From NCBI RefSeq assembly GCF_018320785.1, contig NC_054867.1, forward strand, positions 28,585,855-28,649,854: 64,000 nt of DNA. Direction: 5' to 3'. Each line of letters opens with the position of its first letter. Position 1 is the first letter of the stretch. This stretch comes from Cheilinus undulatus (taxonomy: Eukaryota; Chordata; Actinopteri; Labriformes; Labridae). The notes below the pieces were generated by a model that did no database searches, was not told where the DNA came from, and saw only the letters and a program-made list of their open reading frames with translations. The position numbers and the translations under genes are program-made. This document shows positions 1 to 10,639 of this stretch, piece after piece.

Positions 1-1414
1 TTTCAGCTTTAAAAAAAGTACCTGTTGCATCCAACTATTTGACTCTTTTACTCTTAAAAGGAAGAAACTGATATTTTGATACATACGTGTGCAATGACAG
101 AAGCACAAAAACAGAAGAAGAGTAGAGAAGAGTCACTAGTTTAATTTCCTCTTGGTATGGTTCATAAACCAGCTGCCTAAGATATTGATTTTAATAAAAG
201 CAGACCAATGTAATGCCATTTAAATGTAACAAACAAGCAGAATCTACAAAAATTGACCAATAAGAGGAAACATTTCATAATGCAGGCCCATGTCTCTTCT
301 TCTTTTAAAGCAACAGTATATGCAATAATTATAACAAGTTCTTCACTAAAGTATGATGCAGTTATCATGTCTAACTAAATAAAACAAGTTTTTCACATTA
401 AGTTTGAGTCAACCTCCTCTATAAAGTGGTTAAGTACAATCAGACTGAAGCTGGCAGCCTCAAATAACAATCAGGACAGTGTATTAAAGTGTAATGTAAC
501 AGAGAGGAGACTGGTAGCCTAAATACTGAGGTTTTGGCTCCATGCACCTGCGGATCTTCTTTTCACGCCTTTGGACCTGATCCAGCTCACTGTTCATCTG
601 CAGCTAAGGTGACATTTCAGGGTCACACTGAACAAAGATGGATTATCATTATTTATCTTTGAGGAATTTTGGAGAAAATAATTAACTGCATAATATAATC
701 ATTCTTACACATTTTTATTCTGTTGACATTTCTAAATAAAAACTAGATTTGATATTGATGAAATCACTGCTTTTACATGGAAGAAGGCGGTTGTTATTTC
801 ATGTGTGTTATGCAGAATCACTCCATAGTAATCAGTCTGGTTACCTGGATATGTAAAGGTATTTAAAAGGTGTTATCACTGATTTATATTTAATATTGAG
901 TTATACAATATTTTCTTTAAATTTTTACTATTTAATTGAAACTGTTTTAATAATGGGAGCATTTTCCTTTAATTAGATCAATTTAAATATGGGTTTTATG
1001 GTTATAATCTTGTAAGAGATTGTTATCTTGAACTATCCCAATCTTGACAGATCATTTATTAGTCTTGGTATTTGAATATGTTTTGGGCCATAAATAGTAC
1101 ATTATAATTATGTCATCATAATTACTGTCATGCAAGATAGCAAAAATGATGAGAAGTTCAGGTAAAGAAAAACTATATTTGTAGATCTACTACAGATACA
1201 CAAATGCAATGCTGATAAGAGTGCTAAAGTACATTTTAGACATGTTTTAATTATTTTGATATTGTCTAAGAGAACCTACTTGGTTTTATTTTCTTTCACA
1301 TGTTTTTGATTGCAACTGGCTTGCTAAAAAGCGACTTTATTTCTTTGTATTTCTTTTTTAAATTATTATTATTTAATTTACTTCGTAGGGACTACTTTTT
1401 TGGTGTGCTCTCAC
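1..1414 (-). other. gata2 intron 3 (partial), AT-rich
   Basis: This stretch follows the splice donor of gata2 coding exon 2, so it should be the next intron. Neither GATA zinc finger (CxNC...CNAC pattern) is encoded on the minus strand here, so the finger exons must lie beyond the left edge if the gene is intact. Apart from one exon-like ORF at 484-603, nothing recognisable is present. Confidence 0.6.
484..603 (-). other. exon-like ORF ending in a stop, unidentified
   Basis: After a possible acceptor (CACCTTAG, weak pyrimidine tract), an open frame runs to TAA at 486-484. From its first Met it encodes 37 residues, with a charged helical-looking start (QVQRREKKIRR) and a tail ending YITL. I do not recognise the family. 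It would be the last exon of another minus-strand gene or chance sequence in the gata2 intron. A weak ATTAAA-type signal on the minus strand lies near 190. Confidence 0.2.
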
Positions 1415-1999
1415 CAGTGCAGGAACGTGTCTTGCCCTTGTTCTTCTGGGAGAAGCTGGGTGAAGCTCCCGGCAGGCTGCTGTAAAACAGACCCCCGCCG
1501 TACTCATGCGCCGCCGGGAGAGAGTAAGGATAGGTCGGTATGGGGTGGTGGGTGGAAGGGGCCTGAGCGCTCATGGAGGCCAAGCCGCTCCTCAGGGGAG
1601 ACGAGCCCTCCATCTTCATCCCCTCCGGTAACGTCACCTGGTATTTGATAGATTCCTTCTCGTCCAACCTGCTGGCTGAGGGAGACGCTGTCCCGGGGTC
1701 TGGTGATACGTCCTTTGGCGGCGTGGGCGGAAATGTGTACAGGGACGGGCTGGAATGGGACGGCGGGGTTAACGACGAGGCTGAGACAGTGTTTGAGGTG
1801 CTGCTGCACGGGTAGACCGCCGAGAGGCCGCCGGGGGACGCGGAGCCTGGATGGTGCAGGCTGGGCTTACTGAAGGGGCTGACGGCCCAGGCGTTGTGGT
1901 GGTGGAGGCCTGGCAGGGCTGCTTTCCCTCCGTCCAGCCATGAAATCCCAGGGCTGTGAAGGATCTGAGGCCGGCAGACCTGGGTTCCCGTCAGTCGAG
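1415..1999 (-). CDS. gata2: gata2 coding exon 2
   Basis: The acceptor is TCATTTCTCAG/CTCGACTG and the donor TGCACTG/GTGAGA. The 585-bp exon enters and leaves in phase 1. It carries the proline/serine-rich transactivation region up to the last residues before the N-terminal zinc finger. Confidence 0.92.
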
Positions 2000-2706
2000 C
2001 TGAGAAATGATAAAAAGCGGAATAATTTTCGGAAAACTGACAATAGAGGCAATATCTAGTGCTCTGTGGCACGCAAAAACAACACAGACTTGTTGATTCA
2101 TTGGCACATTTTCCTCATTTAAATTGGTAAACAAAGTCAGAAATAATAGATCAGTTAATGTGCCATTTTACTAGGCTATGTCAGCCTGATCCCTAAATGT
2201 ATGTTCAGAGTCGCGTCATTTTTTATCTCCACTCATGGGAAATTAAAACCCAAGAAACCACTTTAAAGCTTCAAACATAAATTATTGTTATATTTATTAA
2301 TTTAAGAAAAAGGCAAGATAAAATCTCACAATAAAATTAATGTTTTATACTGCACAAGGTATTGTTGACTGTGTTGAAAAAAAAAAATCCAACTATTTGG
2401 AGAAAAATGCTGCAAAATGTCTGCATTTTATTTGTCTTTTATTTGATATCATGCACCCTGTACTGGTGGCTCCATCTCACCGTGCGCTTGGCTGTAGGAC
2501 ACCCTGGCCCGGGCGGAGTTGTGGTAGTATGGGTTTCCCTGTGAGTCCAGGTGATTAAAGAAAACATCCACCTCATCCGGAGGCAGCAGCTGCGCCGTGG
2601 GCTCCATATAGTTGTGTCCCAGGCTGGGGTGGTGGGAGTCCGGGTGCTGTCCGTTCAGCACGGCGTGGTGGGGCATCCAGCGGGGCTGATCGGCCGCCAC
2701 ATCCAT
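1415..2706 (-). CDS. gata2: GATA-binding factor 2, N-terminal half (partial gene)
   Basis: GATA2 is a zinc-finger transcription factor of haematopoietic stem cells, endothelium and neural tissue that binds WGATAR sites in the nucleus. Two coding exons are present: 2706-2481 and 1999-1415. Together they give about 270 residues of transactivation region. The start Met at 2706 opens a stretch close to human GATA2 ([38 protein letters not shown]). The splice joins SQAH to ARLTGTQ, as in GATA2. Later matches are [47 protein letters not shown] and HHPIPTYP. The fragment ends at KTRSCT plus one base, immediately before the finger exon in GATA2. Both zinc fingers are outside the window. GATA2 is preferred over GATA1 or GATA3 because of the N-terminal block; gata2a versus gata2b is not resolved. 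Confidence 0.93.
2481..2706 (-). CDS. gata2: gata2 coding exon 1
   Basis: It encodes residues 1-75 plus one base and ends at donor CACG/GTGAGA (phase 1). Upstream acceptors that could open this exon are GTACAG (exon from 2718) and TTGTTGCAG (exon from 2873), so the 5' UTR boundary is undecided. Confidence 0.92.
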
Positions 2707-3400
2707 CTCTGAGAGGTGCTGTACAGTGAATGAGGGGATATCCAGGCAGAGGACACAGGTTATACTATGTGTCCTTTATGATATCGTCACTTTGTCCATC
2801 TACAATGGATTTTTGTCCTTTTGACTTAAATCCCTCTCTTCCTCTGGAGATAAAGTGAAGTTTGACTCTGGACCTGCAACAAGCGAAATCACATGTTAAC
2901 ATTTCAAAGGCAGTGTTTGTTTGCTTGTTAGCATCATTTGCCTAAAAGGCAGAGCTTAGCTTCACGATGTAAACCTAGCAATAATAACAACTTCATCACT
3001 TTCTCACAAAGCCTCTTTAACGACAACAAAACACCGCTCAGTGCGAGAAAACTAACCGTTTTCACAGCAGGTTTGCTGCTTTTATTTCATCTGCCGCTTC
3101 CGGTCAGCTCGCGCCTCTTTGTAAACCTGTCTCGTGTCCCTTTTTTGCTCCTTCAGGTCCTTGTCAGGTCCTCTCCACTTTTCGGCTGCTGTTAGTCAGA
3201 GTAAACTCCGTCCACTGGGACTTAAAGCAACACGTATAAATGTGTGTGACAGAGCGGGGCCAGGCTTGCCAAGCTCGTGGGCGGACTCTCAGTGAAAGCT
3301 TTGTGACAGCCAATCACAGAGCAGCTGTTTGGACCAAAGAGGCGGGTCTAAAGAGCCGAAAATCACCGTGATGATTCTGTAATATTCATCCAGGAGGGTG
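2707..3400 (-). promoter_or_regulatory. gata2 5' UTR and proximal promoter region
   Basis: This stretch immediately upstream of the gata2 start contains candidate 5' UTR acceptors (2718/2719, 2873/2874), several CpGs, and an inverted CCAAT box (CCAAT on plus at 3310-3314, read as ATTGG by the gene). TATAAA at 3235-3240 is on the plus strand and so is not a good TATA box for gata2. The transcription start cannot be fixed from sequence. Confidence 0.5.
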
Positions 3401-4003
3401 GAGAGTCTGTGTGCTTCAGGCCAGGCCTTTATTATGACTTGATGTACTTTATGGAATTTATTATTTCATCACAAGCGTAACATTCTCTGAAACATAATCA
3501 ATTTAAAACGAAGAAACTCATTTACAGAGTGTCAGCAAAGCATGGCAACCACTTAGTTATTAGTAATTATATATGGTTTGACTTAACTGCATTTTAAAAT
3601 TCTAAATCCACACGTAGAATAAGTGAAGCAAAAACATGTATTTAATAATTATTTTTATTTCTATTTTAACTGACTCTTACGGTCTTATCTTCCAAGTAAT
3701 CGCATTCACAAGGAGCATTTTATTGTAAAAGGAGTGTCTTATAAGCAGTAAAGGCACTTCAATAAAACACTGAAATAAAACAAATTTTCCAGTGTTTCCA
3801 ATTGGACTTCTAAGGCAGATTTCAGTGCATCTGTCTTGATATGCGGCTGATAAGCCATTTAAATATTGTGTAATTAAATAAAGAAGGATCTGCTCGTGCT
3901 TTTTACGGTCTGTTTTGCAGGAATATGTCGAGTATTTTGGCCTGTTTCCGGGTCTGTTGTTGATTGGCTAAAGTTCAAGCTGCATTTTAAGGATATAACT
4001 CTT

Positions 4004-4067
4004 TCCCTCTCTCTCTCTCACTCTCTCTCTCTCTCACACACACACACACGCACTCTCTCTCCCCTCT
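4004..4067. repeat. (CT)n(CA)n compound microsatellite
   Basis: CT dinucleotides pass into a CA run and back into CT. Confidence 0.95.
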
Positions 4068-4152
4068 CGCGCATGATTGACAGACAATAATTGGAGAGGG
4101 AGCGCGTGCAGCCCCGGCCGGCAGACTCTGCCGCCTGCTTGACGCCGTTTCC

Positions 4153-4160
4153 TGACGTCA
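4153..4160. promoter_or_regulatory. CRE octamer TGACGTCA
   Basis: A perfect palindromic CREB/ATF site lies about 1.45 kb upstream of the gata2 start codon, in a CpG-containing patch. The motif is certain; its use is not. Confidence 0.5.
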
Positions 4161-4440
4161 GTGCATCTTAGTAAAGAGAGAAAAAAGAAAAACACAATCA
4201 GGACGTGAACTTTTAGAGGGACCAACAGAGTGAGCAAAATACAGAGAAAGGGAAAGAGGAAAAAACGGGGGTAGCCCAGAGTCTGCTACAGTCCCAGCGG
4301 ATGAATTCGAGGAAAGGCACTCCAAGTGATATTTACACTGTGGCAGCATTAATAATACATCATAGCCTACACCATCCAGACACTGCTGTGATTTTTTAAG
4401 ATCAGGACAAGCACTGCATTAATAAGGTTGTCTATAAACT

Positions 4441-4501
4441 TTAGATTAGATTAGAACAGATCTGATTAGATTAGATTAGATCACATTGAAGTGATTAGAT
4501 T
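4441..4501. repeat. GATTA pentamer array (imperfect)
   Basis: Repeated GATTA/TAGATTA units are interrupted by ACAGATCT. Confidence 0.8.
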
Positions 4502-4840
4502 AAAACTAAGATGCCCTTATTGAGGAAATTCTTTCAGCAGCAACACATCAAGCCTACGGTGTGTCATTTACATTAAAAACCTGTTTTGCATTGACACCAC
4601 TTTCATCTGGCGGTGCACAGCAGTTTGAACATAAAACAGCTCCATTTTCAGAGTTTAACAGATCATGTTTGGATTGATAAATCCTGCCCAATAAAATGCT
4701 CAACATCTCTGAACAGGAATGACATAAAGCTGTTAAAAGGCAGAAGACTGTTCACCAGTGAGTCTGGTTTAGTTTCTGCCTGTTTAAAGACAATTATTTC
4801 TGTTCACTGTTGCAGGTGCTTTAGTTGGATTTCATTAAAC

Positions 4841-6000
4841 TGGTCTAGACCAGTGGTTCTCAACGGGTGGATTGGGACCCAAAAGTGAGCTGTTTTCAGT
4901 CAGTCATGGGCGCTAAAATGGAAAAGTCTGCGAAGTACGAAAGCCCTAACTTGACACATCCATTTAAATTTCACTTTAGTGCTGTAAGAGTAAAAAGAAG
5001 TAGTCATTTTCTTGATATCTCAGGACAACAAAGCAGGTTTCCCATGATAAAGTTCTAATTTCTTAAGATTTACAGAAAACAACCAAAATGTACATACTAT
5101 CATGGAAGCAGAGTACAATAAAATGCATTCATATTCTCCCAGGGCCTCTGTAATGATTCATTCTTTAAAAATGTTTGTTTCATCCTTTCTCTTTGTTCAG
5201 TCATAAGTTTTGTTCCAACTCAGGTTCAAACTGCAAGTTTTGCATTAAATGCATTTTATTTGTTGAAAAATGTGATGCATTTGCGCCACAATTTCTCATA
5301 AGGGAGGTGGGGATGGGTCCAGAGAGGGTCTAGACCAGCAATTCTCAAACTTTTTTCTGTCAAGACACCCTTTAAAAATTCAAAACAATCCCATGTCACG
5401 CTTTTAAATGTAAAAACTAATGCATCCCTAAGAGTGCAGAGGGATTCATGCTCTAATAAGATGTACAAGATTTCTAAGGCAATCTCCTAAAGCAATTAAA
5501 ATGTCTAAAGTTTCAAAGAATGGTCACCTTTAAAACACAATTTGCCTCATTTTGACACACCCACTGAAATGGCAAAAGCCCATGACCCTGACATTGATGT
5601 GATTTCAGAAAAAGAGTCAATGAAACCAGGGGCGGAGCCAGGTGTGATAAATATATGATACATTTATATATATATATATATATATATAAAATAAACAAAG
5701 GACAGTCAAGGAGGCTGCTTTCCAAGAAGCTGTTTGCTTATTAGGGAGTTGAATGCACTATTTTTACACAACTCTAAACACTAATCTAGATTTTAAATGT
5801 CAAAGAAATCTATGCATCATCGTGGTAAAAATCTTCAGTGCTTAAAACATTTTTTTTCTTTATTTACCTGCACTAAATGTATCATTATCATTCTAAAATT
5901 ATGATACACTAACCTGACATGCCAGATAGATGTGTTTCACACATCCATCAGGAAAACCTTTAATACTAAGCGTTTGGGAAAAGGCAGAGGATTTGAAAAA
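4841..6000. repeat. fragments of dispersed repeats
   Basis: Phrases such as CCAGTGGTTCTCAACGGGTG (about 4850) and GACCAGCAATTCTCAAAC (about 5333) are of a kind that recurs in fish genomes; an inverted relative occurs near 57440. No gene is seen. Confidence 0.45.
5664..5689. repeat. (TA)n microsatellite
   Basis: A near-perfect TA run of about 26 bp. Confidence 0.9.
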
Positions 6001-6042
6001 AACTTGGTGTGTGATTGGATGAACGTTCTGTCTGTCACATCT

Positions 6043-6348
6043 TTACGGGCCAATCAGAGCAACAAGACACGTGACGTAGCTGCGACCAAGGAATAACACG
6101 AACCATGGTGACTGTAGACATGTCAGTACATGACTTTTGTCATTTTTGAAAATAAAACGACTCAATGCTGTTCTTTGTTCTTCTCTTAACGAAGAAATGT
6201 CATCAAGTTCTGATAAAACTGGCACTTTAGCAGCATCCAGGCTAAGCTCTTCCGCCATAATTGGACTGGCCTCTTGTTGCTGCTTGCTTACGTCACGACT
6301 CCGCCGGGCCTGAGAGTACTGCCCCTTGTCACTGATTGGTCCTGTCAC
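6043..6348 (-). pseudogene. RecQ-helicase-like N-terminal fragment (repeat-borne)
   Basis: An open frame of 101 residues contains MAEELSLDAA followed by LREEQRTALSRFIFKND. This resembles the start of the RecQ-like ATP-dependent helicase ORFs that occur in many copies in fish genomes (consensus LKEEQ.xAL.xF, normally followed by a Walker A GFGKS). No Walker A motif follows here and the frame runs into unrelated sequence, so it is a fragment at best. Nearby GGGCCAATCAGAGC and CGTGACGTAG look like the 5' region of the same dispersed unit. Assignment is from memory of the motif and is uncertain. Confidence 0.35.
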
Positions 6349-7384
6349 TTTCTAACCGGGCCCAAACTGTTCAGACGGGAACTTTGCAAGATGGATTCGC
6401 CAGTGAGAAACACAGAAACAGCCGTATCCATCTGCTGTGGGAGGTTAATGATACACCATGTTGCAGTTCGATAATTTTCACTTCTGCCTCGTAAAAGTGT
6501 CTGATATTTTCAAACAAAGAATAAAAGCAATACATTGGCTTAAGGATATTAATCTATTCACAAAACAATCTTAAAATTGTATTTTTAGAACGCTGTTAAA
6601 AGTAGGATACCCTTTATACAGCGGCGAGTGCATACATTCTTCATGGCAAAAATAAGATCTAATTGTTTTTAAATTAAGTTTCGCTTCAAGAATTACATTT
6701 TCATGCTGCAAGGCCCAATTATTTATCACTTATTTATTTTTGCATTTATCCATCATATCATTTTAACAAACCTGAAAGATTTGGGGCTTTAATGAAAACA
6801 AATGGGGCCTAAGCCCCATAAGCCACCCCCTCACTCTGCCAATGTATGAGAGCATACATAGACGTATTTACATAGAAAATGATCTGCATTTGACAGTCAT
6901 TTTTGGTTGATTTTAAAACATTTTGAAGGCACCCCTGACAATACCAGAGGGCATCCGAAGACAGCACCCTGTCTAGACTGTAAAAACGATTGTCTTTCTT
7001 TCTTTGGATCCATCCCTATTTGCAAGAGCATTGGTGATATTCTTTCTGGGGTCCAGCACACACAGAATATAACATAACCAGACAAAGCTAAAAGCAATGG
7101 CAGCCCCCTCACTGATATAAAGTAGACCAGGAGAGAAACATAAACGCCAGTCATAATCAAAAGTCTCCAGAGTTTAAGATTTTAGCCCATTTTTCTGTCT
7201 ACATACAAATAATATGATCTGAATACATGCACTAATACAAAAACATACATTTTAGTAAAAATAAGGGTTGTTCAATTGACCTTATCTTTTTCAACCTTAA
7301 CCTACAAGTGTCAACATTAACTTGCAATCCCTCATTTTTATGGAGATTTGATTTTTTTACTGGCGTGTAATTAGAAAAACACAC
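6349..7384. other. no gene seen
   Basis: AT-rich sequence with no convincing exon or recognised element. Confidence 0.5.

Positions 7385-7432
<48 letters not shown>
7385..7432. repeat. (CTAT)n microsatellite
   Basis: About twelve perfect tetranucleotide units. Confidence 0.95.
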
Positions 7433-7433
<1 letters not shown>

Positions 7434-7714
7434 AATAATACATTTTAATAATTATTTCATAACAGTGTCCTTGTTGTCCCTTCTTTCAGGCAGTGATAAA
7501 CAGCTAACTCTAGTTGAAGAAAGCAGCCTCTATAGTGAGATTATTTATTCAGTGAAAAAGCTTCTTTTCAGGTTGCATTAAGAGGAGAAATCCTCCGTCT
7601 ATAGAGTGGAGAAAGCCGAGCAGAGCGGAGGGACAAGTGCGTCAGTATTAGAGCTCATCAGCATGATAATGTGCAAATACACATGCTTTGAGTGTGAGCC
7701 CTTTTGATCTGGCG

Positions 7715-7737
7715 TGCCGATAAAAACCTTATCGGCA
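7715..7737. promoter_or_regulatory. perfect inverted repeat with two GATA motifs
   Basis: Arms TGCCGATAA and TTATCGGCA are exact reverse complements of 9 bp around the 5-bp spacer AAACC. Each arm contains a GATA core, one per strand. Confidence 0.6.
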
Positions 7738-7783
7738 GAGAACATCCACTTCCATTTTAGGATTTGACATTAATTCAATCCGC

Positions 7784-7786
<3 letters not shown>

Positions 7787-7817
<31 letters not shown>
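7787..7817. repeat. poly(T) tract
   Basis: An uninterrupted run of about 31 T, followed by ACTGCGCGAGC and a GA run. Confidence 0.95.
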
Positions 7818-7820
<3 letters not shown>

Positions 7821-8271
7821 GCGCGAGCTCAGGAGAGAGAGAGAGAGGTCGAATCTCCGGGAATCTCATTATAGAGCTGCCACTGAGAGAAAGTGGATTT
7901 ACCTAGCTTAATAATAGAGATAAATAAGAGAAAATATATCTAAAGTGAGTGCAATAAATCAGATCAGAAAATCACAGGCTAGAGAGAGACGTTTCTTATT
8001 CAAGATCATTCAAAAAAATAAATGAATGAATACATTTAAAAAGGACTCGACTTTCCTTAATTCTTTATTATTTTTTCATTTATCTGCTTTGTTTAATTGA
8101 ATTTTTTGTATATATATATTCAGCCTAATTTGTGAATTCTAAATCATGTGAAATAGACGTGTCTGTGTTGTGTTTAGAAAAAGGAAATCCACAGGCTCCT
8201 TAGGTCCCTGAGATCCTAACCCATCCCGGGGTAATTTTTCATCGGCGCTGGCTAATCTTTGTTCTTTGTGC

Positions 8272-8299
8272 AGATAATAAATAGCCTAATCGTTATCAG
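8272..8299. promoter_or_regulatory. convergent GATA pair
   Basis: AGATAA at 8272-8277 on plus and TTATCAG at 8293-8299 (CTGATAA on minus) form two consensus WGATAR sites about 15 bp apart. GAGCTGCTGG follows closely. Confidence 0.45.
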
Positions 8300-8600
8300 C
8301 GAGCTGCTGGAGGTGTCGGGGAGAAAAGGGGGCTGATCGGTGCGGGAAATAGGCTCCAAAGTGCCGCGGAATAAATGGCATTTCTTATCTCTCCCTCCCA
8401 GATTATCGCCGCCTTTTCAACACGCGCACAACAAATAGATCTAATGCAGGGGATGCATCATTTACTGAAGCAGATCTGTGCACATGATAGATGCAAAGAT
8501 AGAGGAAGAAAAGCCAATATGGTGTTGGCTATATTATTTACAAGTTTAATGTTGTGCATGTGCACAGTCTTTATTTAACACAGCATAAATAGCTCGCTTT

Positions 8601-10311
8601 TCCATTCTTTTCGAAGGTTATCTGCACGAGCCATCTGAGGTTCCGGTTCTTTGTTGTGATATCTTATTTCTTTTATGCTGGATTTGACTGGAGAGGAGTT
8701 AAATAGGCGCTGCAGACTCTAACCAGGCAGAAAAAAATATCTGAATAATTTTTTTCATGTGGGGAAAATTTTGCAAATAACTTGGAGCAGGCGGCTTATA
8801 CCGCTGGGTCTGTTTACAAACATATTTCTTAAAAACAGATTTTCATGATATTTGAAACTCACAGGCACCCGTAGCGTGGGATTGATTTACCCGTTATTCA
8901 ATTTCATGGTCTTAACTTCACTACACTTTGTGTTCAAACAAAACATTTTGTTCTGTAAATAATAAAAAAGTAAAGATGATCTGATTAGGCAGTTTTTAAA
9001 GCACATCATGTCAATTTAAATAAAACAAAACTGTAAAAAAAAAAAAAAGTGTAAAAACACCGACACACAAGTTAAAATCATGAATGAAAATAAATACTCC
9101 TCATTCTTGACAAAAGGCCCCACAAAAAGAGGCATCAGGTCTGAGGAGAGGAGCCTGTGTTGAAGCATTGTGAAGCTGTGTGGGTGTGTGTGTGTGTGTG
9201 TATGTGTGGTGAGCAGTTATGGCACTGAAAGGTATTTTTCCCTCCATACAAACATGATGTTTAATAAGTTGGCAGCTGCAGCAGCCCTGGGTGCTGCTGA
9301 TGGTCTCCACGGTAACGCTGATAACAGCACAGTCATTTTCCATATCTTACAGTCTATTATATTCAGGGATTAGTTCTCCTTTCCCAAAAGGTCAAACAGA
9401 AAGTCAAGCCAAGCAGGAGCGCTCCTCCTCTTCCTTCACCTCCTCCTCCTCCTCCTCCTCTAGTCTCTACAGTGACGGAGCACTTCCCATCTGAACCAGT
9501 GTGATGAACTCTTCTGACATGCTTTGATAGATGCACACCTCCCACTGTGGAAAATGATCTACTGAGATTTGATTTGTTCTTGGTGTTATTTTCATACATA
9601 GTGTGTCTGATATCGGTTGTTTTCTCCTCTTTTTGGCGCTGTGACTAAAACATGCCTTTATCTTGACTCAAGAGACAACAAAACAAAGATTAAATGACAT
9701 AAGAAATCATCGGTTGTGTGTAGGAATTTGCAGATGAAACATTATTTTTCTGGGTCCACAGATTTTTGTGGGAGAAGCCGAAAGGCTCATAAAACATCTC
9801 ATAAGGCTTAAAGTAACACCTGGTTTGCAAGATTTGGAGAGATTTCTGAATAAAGGAATGTCAGTCCTGACTGAAGTACTCTAGTTGTGGTCTCAGGCTC
9901 AAGTTTTTTCCTACCCACATTTTTGAATGCCTCCTTGCCCCTCATAACAGAATTAAAGGGGGTATAGGTGAAATCTTTAAAGAAATCTATAAGTCCCATC
10001 AGTAATCCTCAGCTGGACATTTCTACTCCAAGCAGTTTTTAAAAATACATATTCAAACAACATTTATTCTAGATACAGTGATGGTTGTCATAATTTCTTA
10101 TGTCAAGCACAAAGAAACCACTCACAGTTATACACTTTTTTGTCACTTCTACATCAGCCATCTGAGAGATTTCCCATAGTGTGCCTCTGGAAAAATTTCT
10201 CCTCCTAGCATGCCATCCTACCCTCCCATTCCAACAAAAACTGGGACACTTGGGACATAAACCCCACAATGTGAACATACAAAATGTAATGGTAGACTGA
10301 GAGAACTCCCT
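8601..10311. other. no gene seen; short microsatellites
   Basis: No coding exon is recognised. There is a (GT)n run near 9181-9201 and a (TCC)n run near 9441-9461. Confidence 0.5.
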
Positions 10312-10639
10312 TACAGTGCCGTGGATGTTTCACCCCTTTTATTGATTTTAGAAATAAATCATGGTCAATATTATTTGACCTTTTTGACAAGAAAAAATAA
10401 CTCTAATTTCAAAATGAAAACCAATTTCTACAAAGTACTGTCAATTAAATAGAGAAATGCATGAGGTAAAAAAGTGACTGCATAAATGATCACATCCTTT
10501 AAAGTGACTGGCCAAATTCAACAGAGATCCCACAGTTAGTGAAATGGGGATCGCCTGAGTGCAGTGAATGTGTCTCAAGTTATTGTAGTTATTGTAGTAT
10601 TGTTATTGTAGTAGTTATTGTAGTGTTAAGACACCAGTG

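Larger units (their letters stand above)
3401..4840. other. gata2 upstream flank, no gene seen
   Basis: No coding exon is recognised. The stretch contains a CT/CA microsatellite, a CRE octamer and a short GATTA array, listed separately. CpG-containing sequence around 4060-4160 could belong to a distal first exon of gata2, which in mammals has alternative first exons; this is inference only. Confidence 0.4.
7433..8600. promoter_or_regulatory. candidate gata2 upstream enhancer region
   Basis: Non-coding sequence 4.7-5.9 kb upstream of the gata2 start. It is richer in known transcription-factor core motifs than its neighbours: an inverted pair of GATA motifs at 7715-7737, an octamer-like ATGTGCAAAT near 7670, a convergent GATA pair at 8272-8299, and GC-richer patches around 8220-8370. 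GATA2 is known to autoregulate through upstream GATA sites in mammals. Enhancer function is inference. Confidence 0.35.

Noticed and set aside
1400-1815. Open frames on plus over the gata2 exon
   Set aside because: Antisense shadows of the GC-rich gata2 coding exon.
3235-3240. TATAAA near the gata2 5' region as its TATA box
   Set aside because: The motif is on plus while gata2 is on minus; only TTTATA is read in the gene's direction.
4034-4349. Open frames on minus upstream of gata2
   Set aside because: Translations of the CT/CA microsatellite flank without motifs.
7381-7436. Possible CRISPR-like regular repeat
   Set aside because: A simple CTAT microsatellite without spacers, in a vertebrate genome.
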